A stretch of DNA of 8,962 nt, taken from contig JAJQHF010000256.1 in the NCBI GenBank assembly GCA_021199975.1, forward strand, positions 1 to 8,962. The letters are read 5' to 3'. The stretch comes from Candidatus Gastranaerophilales bacterium. GTDB taxonomy: Bacteria > Cyanobacteriota > Vampirovibrionia > Gastranaerophilales > Gastranaerophilaceae. Under the pieces are notes generated by a model. The model ran no database searches. It worked only from the letters and a program-made list of their open reading frames with translations, and had not been told where the DNA came from. Position 1 is the first letter of the stretch, and the number at the start of each line of letters is the position of its first letter. Position numbers and translations under genes: made by a program. Positions 1 to 5,290 of this stretch are shown piece after piece.

Positions 1-144
1 ATTTAATCATGAATTAAATCGATATGCAGGGGGGGGATTTTCCTTATACATAAATGGTTTTATAACCAATACAAGACTTGATTTTTACTATTTTAAGTCA
101 TATTTCTCATAAATATCCAAAAACCTCGTTATACATTGACATAA

Positions 145-2076
145 CTATTCTTTTACAACTTTTAAATTTCTAAGTGAGTTCAATACGGCAATCAGGGTTA
201 CGCCGACATCTGAAAAAACGGCACCCCACATTGTCATCAAGCCTAAACCTCCTAAAACTAAAAATAATAACTTTATCCCTATTGCAAAAATAATATTTTG
301 ATTCGCAATTTGAATTGTTCTTTTTGATATTCTTATTGCAGTATATATCTTTAAAGGATTATCATCCGTTATAACAACATCAGCAGCCTCTATCGCAGCA
401 TCCGAACCTAATGCGCCCATTGCAATACCTATATCCGACCTCATTAAAACAGGTGCATCATTAATCCCGTCACCGACAAATATAATACTTTTTCCCCGGG
501 GTTTTATATCCATTAATTCTTCTGTCTTTTTAACCTTTTCTTTGGGCAAAAGCGAAGCATAGTATTTATCAATCTTTAACTTCTCTGCCGCTTCTCTTGC
601 GTTTTGTATTGAATCACCCGTTAACATAACCGTCTTTATATTAATTCTTTGCAAACTGCTTATTGTCTGATAAGCCTCCGACTTTATCCCGTCAGAAATT
701 ATTAATTTCCCTGTATAAACATTATTCTTTACAATATAAACGGCGGTTCCCCCATTCTCCTCATCAACAGGTACAGAAATATTAAATTTATCCGTCAGCT
801 TTTTATTTCCCGCTAAAACAATATTACCGTCAATCTCTGCTTTTACTCCGCTGCCTTCAATTTCAACGGCATTTGATATCCTTGAATTATCTGTCAAAAT
901 TCCGTAAGCTTCTTTTACGGATAGTGCTATCGGATGATTTGAATAACTTTCTGCGTATGCCGCAATCTCAAGTAATTCCTCCTTACTTGTTCCTCCTTCA
1001 GGAATAATATCCGTAACTTTAAATGACCCGTTCGTAAGAGTTCCCGTTTTATCAAAAACAACACAATCAGGTGAAGCAAGCTTCTCAATATAACTGCTTC
1101 CTTTTATGAGTATTCCGAGTCTTGAAGCCGCACCAATTCCGCTGAAAAATGTTAACGGAACAGATATAACAAGTGCGCAAGGACACGATATTACAAGAAA
1201 TGTTAATGCTCTTTCTATCCAAATATTGACATTTTGAACCCCCGTAAAAATCAGAGGGATTAAAACTATCAAAACAGCACATATTACAACTATCGGAGTA
1301 TAGAATTTTGCAAATTTTGTAATAAAACTCTCGGTTTTAGACTTCTTTGAAGCCGCATTCTCTACTAATTCCAATATTTTAGAAACCGCAGAATCTTTAT
1401 ACAATTTATTTACAATAATCTTTAAAACACCATTTTTATTTACACTGCCGCTTAGAACCTCATCCCCCCGCTTTACTTCTTTTAAAGTACTTTCTCCCGT
1501 TAATGAAGATGTATCAATAAAAGAACTTCCTTCTTTTACAGTTCCGTCTAAAGGTATTTTCTCACCCGCTTTGACAACTATTACATCATTAACTGCAATT
1601 TCTTCGGGATTTTTTTGGATTAAAATACCGTCCTCCTCAATATTTGCATATTCAGGTCTTATATCCATTAACTCGGAAATCGATTTACGTGATTTATCAA
1701 CCGCTTTATGCTGCAAAAATTCTCCAATTTGATACAAAACCATAACGCTGACAGCTTCCGGATACTCACCTATGCAAAAAGCCCCGATTACAGCTATACT
1801 CATAAGGAAATTTTCATCAAAAAAATTTCCTTTTAATATATTTTTGACCGCCGAAGCCGCAACATCGACTCCTGCTATTAAATAAGCCGCCAAATATAAT
1901 ACAAAATTTAAAATTTTATCTGTGCTTAACAACATTAAAACAGCGACGATAACGGCGGCAATGCCTGCTCTGTAAAGATTGTTTATGCCGGCTCCACTGC
2001 CATGATTATGCTCATGTTCATGCCCGTTTACTTCTTCAGAATGATGATTTGAATGTTCACAGCAGTGATTACACAT
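145..2076 (-). CDS. P1B-type heavy-metal exporting ATPase (Zn/Cd/Pb type)
   Basis: A 643-residue inner-membrane pump of the CadA/ZntA (P1B-2) family, which uses ATP to export Zn(II), Cd(II) or Pb(II) from the cytoplasm. Visible motifs are TGES (193-196, actuator), the transmembrane CPC metal motif at 298-300, DKTGT with phosphorylated Asp342, the HP pair at 381-382, and GDGIND at 535-540. SDVG in the last membrane segment fits the DxG signature of the Zn/Cd group. It has no GxxCxxC HMA domain. Residues 2-25 are instead rich in Cys and His (C2, H4, C5, C6, H8, H11, H12, then alternating His), a probable soluble metal-binding tail. I chose the ATG at 2076 because GAGGT lies 10 bases upstream; the TTG at 2109 would leave almost no leader after the predicted transcription start and lies in an operator. 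It is divergent from the ArsR repressor that probably controls it. Exact metal preference is inferred. Confidence 0.93.
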   Translation of the reverse strand: MCNHCCEHSNHHSEEVNGHEHEHNHGSGAGINNLYRAGIAAVIVAVLMLLSTDKILNFVLYLAAYLIAGVDVAASAVKNILKGNFFDENFLMSIAVIGAFCIGEYPEAVSVMVLYQIGEFLQHKAVDKSRKSISELMDIRPEYANIEEDGILIQKNPEEIAVNDVIVVKAGEKIPLDGTVKEGSSFIDTSSLTGESTLKEVKRGDEVLSGSVNKNGVLKIIVNKLYKDSAVSKILELVENAASKKSKTESFITKFAKFYTPIVVICAVLIVLIPLIFTGVQNVNIWIERALTFLVISCPCALVISVPLTFFSGIGAASRLGILIKGSSYIEKLASPDCVVFDKTGTLTNGSFKVTDIIPEGGTSKEELLEIAAYAESYSNHPIALSVKEAYGILTDNSRISNAVEIEGSGVKAEIDGNIVLAGNKKLTDKFNISVPVDEENGGTAVYIVKNNVYTGKLIISDGIKSEAYQTISSLQRINIKTVMLTGDSIQNAREAAEKLKIDKYYASLLPKEKVKKTEELMDIKPRGKSIIFVGDGINDAPVLMRSDIGIAMGALGSDAAIEAADVVITDDNPLKIYTAIRISKRTIQIANQNIIFAIGIKLLFLVLGGLGLMTMWGAVFSDVGVTLIAVLNSLRNLKVVKE

Positions 2077-2093
2077 AATAATTTTAACCTCAA

Positions 2094-2109
2094 TTGAATA
2101 ACTGTTCAA
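2094..2109. promoter_or_regulatory. ArsR/SmtB-type operator O1, downstream of ATPase promoter
   Basis: On the minus strand this reads TTGAACAGTTATTCAA, an inverted repeat TTGAA-6-TTCAA. From memory, the core TGAACAGTTATTCA matches the S2 operator of cyanobacterial SmtB. It lies at about +4 to +19 of the predicted ATPase transcript. Its start is 33 bp, about three helical turns, from the start of O2, and the two agree at 14 of 16 positions. Binding by the adjacent repressor is inferred. Confidence 0.75.
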
Positions 2110-2119
2110 CTATATTATT

Positions 2120-2149
2120 AGTATAGTTGATTAATTGTTCAACTGTCAA
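2120..2149 (-). promoter_or_regulatory. Promoter of the metal ATPase gene
   Basis: The minus strand has TTGACA at 2149-2144, an 18-base spacer, and TATACT at 2125-2120. This is a near-consensus sigma-70-type promoter predicting a start near 2113 and a leader of about 37 bases. The spacer is filled almost exactly by operator O2, with one base free on each side, so a bound repressor would block RNA polymerase. Confidence 0.75.
2127..2142. promoter_or_regulatory. ArsR/SmtB-type operator O2, inside ATPase promoter spacer
   Basis: The minus strand reads TTGAACAATTAATCAA, with TTGA and TCAA half-sites. It sits between the -35 and -10 boxes of the ATPase promoter. Parts of O1 and O2 also create a perfect 9-bp inverted repeat (TCAACTATA, 2106-2114, against TATAGTTGA, 2122-2130) around the -10 box. 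Confidence 0.75.
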
Positions 2150-2177
2150 TACATATCATACAAAACTTTACAAAAGT

Positions 2178-2207
2178 TTGACAATTGAGCAATTATTCAT
2201 ACATAAT
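2178..2207 (+). promoter_or_regulatory. Promoter of the ArsR-family repressor gene
   Basis: TTGACA at 2178-2183, an 18-base spacer and CATAAT at 2202-2207 predict a start near 2214 and a leader of about 24 bases carrying the ribosome binding site. The layout copies the divergent ATPase promoter: -35, one base, a 16-bp operator, one base, -10. This indicates autoregulation. Confidence 0.7.
2185..2200. promoter_or_regulatory. ArsR/SmtB-type operator O3, inside repressor promoter spacer
   Basis: TTGAGCAATTATTCAT on the plus strand agrees with the minus-strand readings of both O1 and O2 at 13 of 16 positions. It is less symmetric at its last base, so it may bind more weakly, which would suit autoregulation. 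The affinity ranking is inference. Confidence 0.6.
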
Positions 2208-2237
2208 AAATGTGTGTGCAAGGGGAAGGGAAAATCC

Positions 2238-2588
2238 ATGGAAAATAAAAAATCGGACTGCGAAGCTGTAAATATTGAAATAGTTAACAAAGTTAAATTC
2301 AACATGCCTGATATAAAAAAGCTTTATGAGTTGTCCGATTTTTTTAAGGTAATGGGCGACGGCACCAGAATACAGCTATTATGGGCATTAGAAGAAAGCG
2401 AAATGTGCGTGGGGGATTTAGCGGTTCTGCTGGATATGACAAAATCTGCAATTTCTCATCAACTAAAAGTTTTAAGAATGGCTAAATTAGTAAGAACCCA
2501 AAAAAAAGGTAAAAACGTGTATTATTCACTTGATGATAATCACGTTCAAAAAATCCTTGAATACGCACTTGAACACGTTAAAGAATAA
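2238..2588 (+). CDS. SmtB/CzrA-type ArsR-family metal-sensing repressor
   Basis: A 116-residue winged-helix transcriptional repressor of the ArsR/SmtB family, expected to leave DNA when it binds zinc or a related metal. The core runs from about residue 29 to the end, with the recognition helix around 66-80 (DMTKSAISHQLKVLR) and the wing around 86-97. The alpha-5 zinc ligands of SmtB/CzrA are all present with exact spacing: Asp100, His102, His113 and Glu116. One cysteine of the alpha-3N type is present (Cys57 in MCVGDL) and another at Cys8, so a second thiol site is possible but incomplete compared with CadC. The start at ATG 2238 has AGGGGAAGGG seven bases upstream. The longer frame from TTG 2127 begins before the promoter and can be excluded. 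It is divergent from the metal ATPase, which fixes its likely target. Confidence 0.9.
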   Translation: MENKKSDCEAVNIEIVNKVKFNMPDIKKLYELSDFFKVMGDGTRIQLLWALEESEMCVGDLAVLLDMTKSAISHQLKVLRMAKLVRTQKKGKNVYYSLDDNHVQKILEYALEHVKE

Positions 2589-2616
2589 ATTTTTCTTCTA
2601 GAACCTCAAATCCCCT

Positions 2617-2646
2617 TTGTAAAATATATATAATATATTGTATAAT
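2617..2646 (+). promoter_or_regulatory. Probable promoter of yajQ
   Basis: TTGTAA at 2617-2622, an 18-base spacer and a perfect TATAAT at 2641-2646 lie just upstream of a good ribosome binding site (AAGAGGAG, 2661-2668). The region is very AT-rich, so chance matches are easy. No GC-containing terminator separates it from the repressor gene, so some read-through is possible. Confidence 0.5.
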
Positions 2647-2674
2647 AATATTATTACACTAAGAGGAGTTTTTT

Positions 2675-3175
2675 ATGGCTAAAGATTGCAGTTTTGATAT
2701 TGTATCTGAATTTGATAAACAAGAACTGGTTAATGCGGTTGATCAGGTTAAAAGAGAACTAAACAGCAGATTTGACCTTAAAGGTTCAGATTCCGACGTT
2801 GTGCTTGATACAGATAAATCCATTACAATTACAACAAATGACGAAATGAAACTGCGTAATATTTTAGATATTCTTCAATCTAAAATGATAAAAAGAAATT
2901 TAAGCATAAAAATACTTGATGCTCAAACCGTTGAAAATGCACTCGGCGGCAACGTAAGACAAGTATTTAATTTAAAAAAAGGTCTTACGCAGGAACTTGC
3001 AAAAAAAATTGTTGCAGATATAAAAAATACAAAATTAAAAGTACAAGCCTCAATTCAAGGTGAACAAGTGAGAGTTTCAGGTAAAGACAAAGATGATTTG
3101 CAGTCGGTTATTAAATTATTAAGAGAAAAAGAAGAATCTTACGATGTTCCGCTTCAATTCCAAAATTACAGATAA
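2675..3175 (+). CDS. yajQ: YajQ family nucleotide-binding protein (UPF0234)
   Basis: A 166-residue cytoplasmic protein of the YajQ family (usual length about 160-165), built of two ferredoxin-like domains. The family binds nucleotides, and some members act as cyclic-di-GMP effectors; whether this one does cannot be read from sequence. Family landmarks are the N-terminal SFDIVSEFD, then SRFDLKGS near 31-38, LDILQSKMIKR in the middle, the highly conserved stretch KLKVQASIQGEQVRVSGK with DDLQSVI after it, and the C-terminal PLQFQNYR. The ATG at 2675 follows AAGAGGAG with six bases between. It has its own probable promoter. The next gene starts 50 bases downstream on the same strand with no visible terminator, so the two may share a transcript, though no functional link is evident. 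Confidence 0.93.
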   Translation: MAKDCSFDIVSEFDKQELVNAVDQVKRELNSRFDLKGSDSDVVLDTDKSITITTNDEMKLRNILDILQSKMIKRNLSIKILDAQTVENALGGNVRQVFNLKKGLTQELAKKIVADIKNTKLKVQASIQGEQVRVSGKDKDDLQSVIKLLREKEESYDVPLQFQNYR

Positions 3176-3225
3176 AATGAACATTTAGTATATATTTTTC
3201 GTTTTTTATAACAAGAAAGGTCTAA

Positions 3226-3708
3226 ATGAATAATAAACTATTATTTATTTTATTAATTTCAAGTATATTATTATATTCAGCAGGATTTTATCAAAGTTCA
3301 TACGCTGATAACATGTATGTTCAAAGTTTGAGTTCAGGAAATGATATAACGTCAAATTCGGGTATTTTATATACAAATGAGGAACTGCCGTATAATAATA
3401 ATTCATCAAATCAGGAAACTACAGAGCAAAATACGTCAGAAATTAATATAAACGGTCTATATTACTATCCGTATGTACCTTATTATTATCCTACATATAT
3501 AATTACACCTTATTACAGAAGAATAACGGGAACCGGCGGCTACAATTACAACGGATTCGGATATAACTATAAAGGTTTTGCTTACAACTACGGAAGCGGC
3601 ATTAAAAAACCCGCAGCTGCTGCAAATATTCAAAAACCAGTTCAAAAACCCATACAACAAAACTCAATGCAAAAACCTATAAAAAATAAAAGTGATGGAA
3701 GCACCTAA
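3226..3708 (+). CDS. Secreted tyrosine-rich low-complexity protein, unknown function
   Basis: I do not recognise this 160-residue protein. Residues 1-27 form a clear Sec signal peptide ending SYA before Asp28. The mature part is Ser/Asn/Glu-rich to about 75. It is then strongly tyrosine-rich at 79-98 (LYYYPYVPYYYPTY and PYYRR). Three tandem seven-residue units follow at 105-125 (GYNYNGF, GYNYKGF, AYNYGSG). The tail is basic and Pro/Gln-rich with repeated QKP (136-151). There are no cysteines and no lipobox or anchor motif. Such composition suits a disordered surface, matrix or adhesive protein, but that is inference. The ATG follows AGAAAGG by five bases. Codon use looks like that of its neighbours and the frame is intact. 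The gene could in principle be spurious, but the signal peptide and ribosome site argue against that. Confidence 0.75.
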   Translation: MNNKLLFILLISSILLYSAGFYQSSYADNMYVQSLSSGNDITSNSGILYTNEELPYNNNSSNQETTEQNTSEININGLYYYPYVPYYYPTYIITPYYRRITGTGGYNYNGFGYNYKGFAYNYGSGIKKPAAAANIQKPVQKPIQQNSMQKPIKNKSDGST

Positions 3709-3734
3709 TCAAATATGATTTTTAATACCTTATC

Positions 3735-3845
3735 TAATCTAGTGTCGCATTCTGCCGCCGTCAAAATGCTCACCTTTTAAAGTTGCCACACTCAAATTTT
3801 TACTCACGCCTTCGGCTTATCGTGAAAATTTGTTCGGACAATTTA
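3735..3845. other. Intergenic element with imperfect long hairpin, possible dispersed repeat or gene remnant
   Basis: This stretch is richer in G+C than the surrounding non-coding DNA. It centres on an imperfect inverted repeat: CAAATTTT (3793-3800) pairs with AAAATTTG (3825-3832), and CACG (3805-3808) with CGTG (3821-3824), with an inner GCC-TTC-GGC turn. TTGCC (3783-3787) and GGACAA further out partly extend it. On the minus strand a short open frame beginning GTG at about 3808 ends with LKGEHFDGGRMRH and a TAG at 3742-3744, which looks like a protein tail. It may be a repeat family member, a decayed gene end or a structured transcript end. I cannot tell which. Confidence 0.35.
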
Positions 3846-3855
3846 TTCTTACAAC

Positions 3856-3884
3856 AAATACGAGAGCTAAAAGCTCTCGTATTT
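3856..3884 (-). terminator. Intrinsic terminator of the rpsL-rpsG transcript
   Basis: A perfect 13-bp stem, AAATACGAGAGCT (3856-3868) with AGCTCTCGTATTT (3872-3884), closes a three-base loop 26 bases beyond the rpsG stop. On the minus strand it is followed by a short T-rich tail (TTTGTTGT). Being symmetric, it could also end rightward transcription from the tyrosine-rich gene. Confidence 0.85.
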
Positions 3885-3909
3885 GGATATAACATATAAA
3901 TTATGAAGA

Positions 3910-4380
3910 TTAATATCTGTAATGAGCAAACGCTTTATTTGCTTCTGCCATTTTGTGAGTATCTTCACGCTTTTTGCAAGCAGCACCGATACCGTTAGAA
4001 GCATCCATTAATTCATTAGTTAATTTTTCAATCATAGATTTTCCGCTGCGTTTTTTAGCCGCTTCAATTAACCATGTTGAACCGAGCACCATGCCTCTGT
4101 CCGCTTTAACTTCAATAGGAACCTGATATGTAGAACCGCCTATTCTTCTTGCTTTAACTTCTAATAAAGGAGTAGCATTTGTTAAAGCTTTTTTAAATAC
4201 TTCCAAAGGTTCATCTTTTGATTTAGTTTTTAAATTTTCTAAAGTTGAATAAAATATTCTTTCTGCAAGTGATTTTTTACCACGTCTCATTAATCTGTTA
4301 ATAAAGCTTGAAATATCAACACTATTATAAACAGCATCGGGAGCCGGTATTCTTCTTGCAGGTTTACTACGTCTTGACAT
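3910..4380 (-). CDS. rpsG: 30S ribosomal protein S7
   Basis: S7 (156 residues, full length) nucleates assembly of the 30S head by binding the 3' domain of 16S rRNA and helps form the exit site. Diagnostic stretches are RRGKKSLAERI near 32-43, ARRIGGSTYQVPIEV near 77-91, and the C-terminal KKREDTHKMAEANKAFAHYRY, which matches the bacterial consensus almost residue for residue. The gene follows rpsL with 17 bases between, and AGAAAGG precedes the ATG by about 12 bases. It is the last gene of its transcript: a strong terminator follows after 26 bases, and fusA, the usual next gene of the str operon, is absent. The gap before rpsG is too small for the long intercistronic S7-binding hairpin known from E. 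coli, so that type of autoregulation is not expected here. Confidence 0.98.
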   Translation of the reverse strand: MSRRSKPARRIPAPDAVYNSVDISSFINRLMRRGKKSLAERIFYSTLENLKTKSKDEPLEVFKKALTNATPLLEVKARRIGGSTYQVPIEVKADRGMVLGSTWLIEAAKKRSGKSMIEKLTNELMDASNGIGAACKKREDTHKMAEANKAFAHYRY

Positions 4381-4397
4381 TATATAAATCGCCTTTC

Positions 4398-4775
4398 TTA
4401 TTTCTTTTTAGCTCTTTTAGCGCCGTATTTAGATCTTGATTTAGCTCTGTTTGCGACACCTGCTGTATCCAATGTACCTCTAACGATGTGATATCTGACA
4501 CCCGGTAAGTCCTTTACCCTTCCGCCTCTAATTAATACAACAGAGTGTTCCTGCAAATTGTGTCCGATACCGGGTATATATGAAGTAACTTCAAATCCGT
4601 TTGTTAATCTTACCCTTGCTACTTTTCTAAGTGCAGAATTAGGTTTTTTAGGAGTTGTTGTATAAACTCTTGTACAAACACCTCTTCTTTGAGGGCAATT
4701 TGTTAACGCCGGCGATTTAGTCTTATCAGTTGTTTTTTGACGTTCTTTACGTACTAACTGTGCTATTGTTGGCAT
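4398..4775 (-). CDS. rpsL: 30S ribosomal protein S12
   Basis: S12 (125 residues) sits at the interface by the decoding centre and controls translational accuracy. The sequence aligns with E. coli S12 without gaps over the core: CPQRRGVCTRVYTTTPKKPNSALRK from residue 27, GFEVTSYIPGIGHNLQEHS, and GGRVKDLPGVRYH near 84-96. Lys43 and Lys88, the positions where streptomycin-resistance changes arise, and Asp89, the methylthiolation site in E. coli, are all the usual residues. By this criterion the allele looks streptomycin-sensitive. An AAGGAG lies five bases before the ATG. It is the first gene of the rpsL-rpsG pair, with its own promoter about 85-110 bases upstream. The C-terminus is very basic (AKRAKKK), as usual. 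Confidence 0.98.
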   Translation of the reverse strand: MPTIAQLVRKERQKTTDKTKSPALTNCPQRRGVCTRVYTTTPKKPNSALRKVARVRLTNGFEVTSYIPGIGHNLQEHSVVLIRGGRVKDLPGVRYHIVRGTLDTAGVANRAKSRSKYGAKRAKKK

Positions 4776-4858
4776 ATTTTCTCCTTGTGAATTAATTTAC
4801 ACTGCGAATAGTTGTTCAGCACAAACAAAGCCACCCGCTTTCTTATTATTATTCTATA

Positions 4859-4887
4859 GTGATACTACAAGCAAAATGCAATGTCAA
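4859..4887 (-). promoter_or_regulatory. Probable promoter of rpsL-rpsG
   Basis: On the minus strand a perfect TTGACA (4887-4882) and a 17-base spacer precede TATCAC (4864-4859), a fair -10 box. The start would be near 4852, leaving a leader of about 76 bases. That leader has a small stem (AAAGC/GCTTT, 4827-4841) and, just before the ribosome site, an 8-bp inverted repeat with one mismatch. Neither has an assigned role. Confidence 0.6.
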
Positions 4888-4927
4888 CAATATCAGAAGC
4901 TTTTTCTTTACCAAAATTAAGATTTAA

Positions 4928-5290
4928 TTACTCTTTATTTTTTAATGCGTTATCCAGTGCAATTTCAAGTGTTGCTATCTTTCGTTGAAGAGCTTCTTTA
5001 TCATCTGTATCTATTTCATTTTGCTGTGAAAGTTTTTCATTTTTGCGTGCATAAAATTCAATCTGGTCTTTGTATCTTAAACCCAAAACCGCCGAATAAA
5101 CAAATCCTGAAAATGCACCAAAAATATATATAAGCAGTATTACAAAAAACGTACTTAAATTTACTATAGTTCCGTCAAACGCTATACCAAACCGTGAAGC
5201 AGTATTCAATTTATAATTTACTATAAGCACGTACAATATTAATAAAAATAATATTGCATCTATTACGGTATAAAATATATTTTTCTTCAT
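4928..5290 (-). CDS. LapA-like (DUF1049-type) small membrane protein
   Basis: A 120-residue protein with two hydrophobic segments (about 8-26 and 44-68) joined by a short loop, then a charged helical tail (72-118) with coiled-coil character. This is the architecture of the LapA/DUF1049 family, in which E. coli LapA works with LapB in controlling lipopolysaccharide synthesis. The assignment rests on layout and general similarity (loop ending in a beta-like stretch, then a glycine-containing second helix), not on a strict motif, so LPS control here is only a possibility. Its ATG overlaps the stop of the pseudouridine synthase gene as ATGA, indicating translational coupling, and AAGGAG lies nine bases upstream. 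It is last in the five-gene operon. rpsL lies downstream on the same strand with no strong terminator between. Confidence 0.6.
   Translation of the reverse strand: MKKNIFYTVIDAILFLLILYVLIVNYKLNTASRFGIAFDGTIVNLSTFFVILLIYIFGAFSGFVYSAVLGLRYKDQIEFYARKNEKLSQQNEIDTDDKEALQRKIATLEIALDNALKNKE

Noticed and set aside
1..19. Inverted repeat ATTTAAT/ATTAAAT at the left edge
   Set aside because: It is an A/T-only stem in AT-rich sequence, and the stretch 1-144 shows no gene, terminator or operator I can support.
1085..1282. Minus-strand 65-residue open frame inside the ATPase gene
   Set aside because: It is a shadow of the ATPase in another frame, with no ribosome site and no recognisable domain.
2077..2109. 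N-terminal extension of the metal ATPase from TTG 2109
   Set aside because: It begins inside operator O1 only a few bases after the predicted transcription start, whereas ATG 2076 has a proper ribosome site and leads directly into the Cys/His tail.
2127..2237. 37-residue extension of the ArsR repressor from TTG 2127
   Set aside because: This stretch contains the promoter and operators for the gene, so it cannot be translated from that promoter; ATG 2238 has a strong ribosome site.
3457..3660. Minus-strand 67-residue open frame opposite the tyrosine-rich gene
   Set aside because: It mirrors the repetitive Tyr/Asn codons of the plus-strand gene, which has a signal peptide and ribosome site; hydrophobicity here is a by-product of that composition.
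3706..3724. Weak hairpin AATCA/TGATT with a T run after the tyrosine-rich gene
   Set aside because: The stem has one G-C pair and overlaps the stop codon, so it is too weak to be called a terminator on its own.
3736..3808. Functional small protein gene on the minus strand ending LKGEHFDGGRMRH
   Set aside because: There is no spaced ribosome site before the GTG and only about 22 codons; it is kept as a possible remnant or repeat, not a gene.
4760..4840. Short minus-strand open frame in the rpsL leader starting GTG and overlapping the rpsL start
   Set aside because: There is no convincing ribosome site, and its length is expected by chance.
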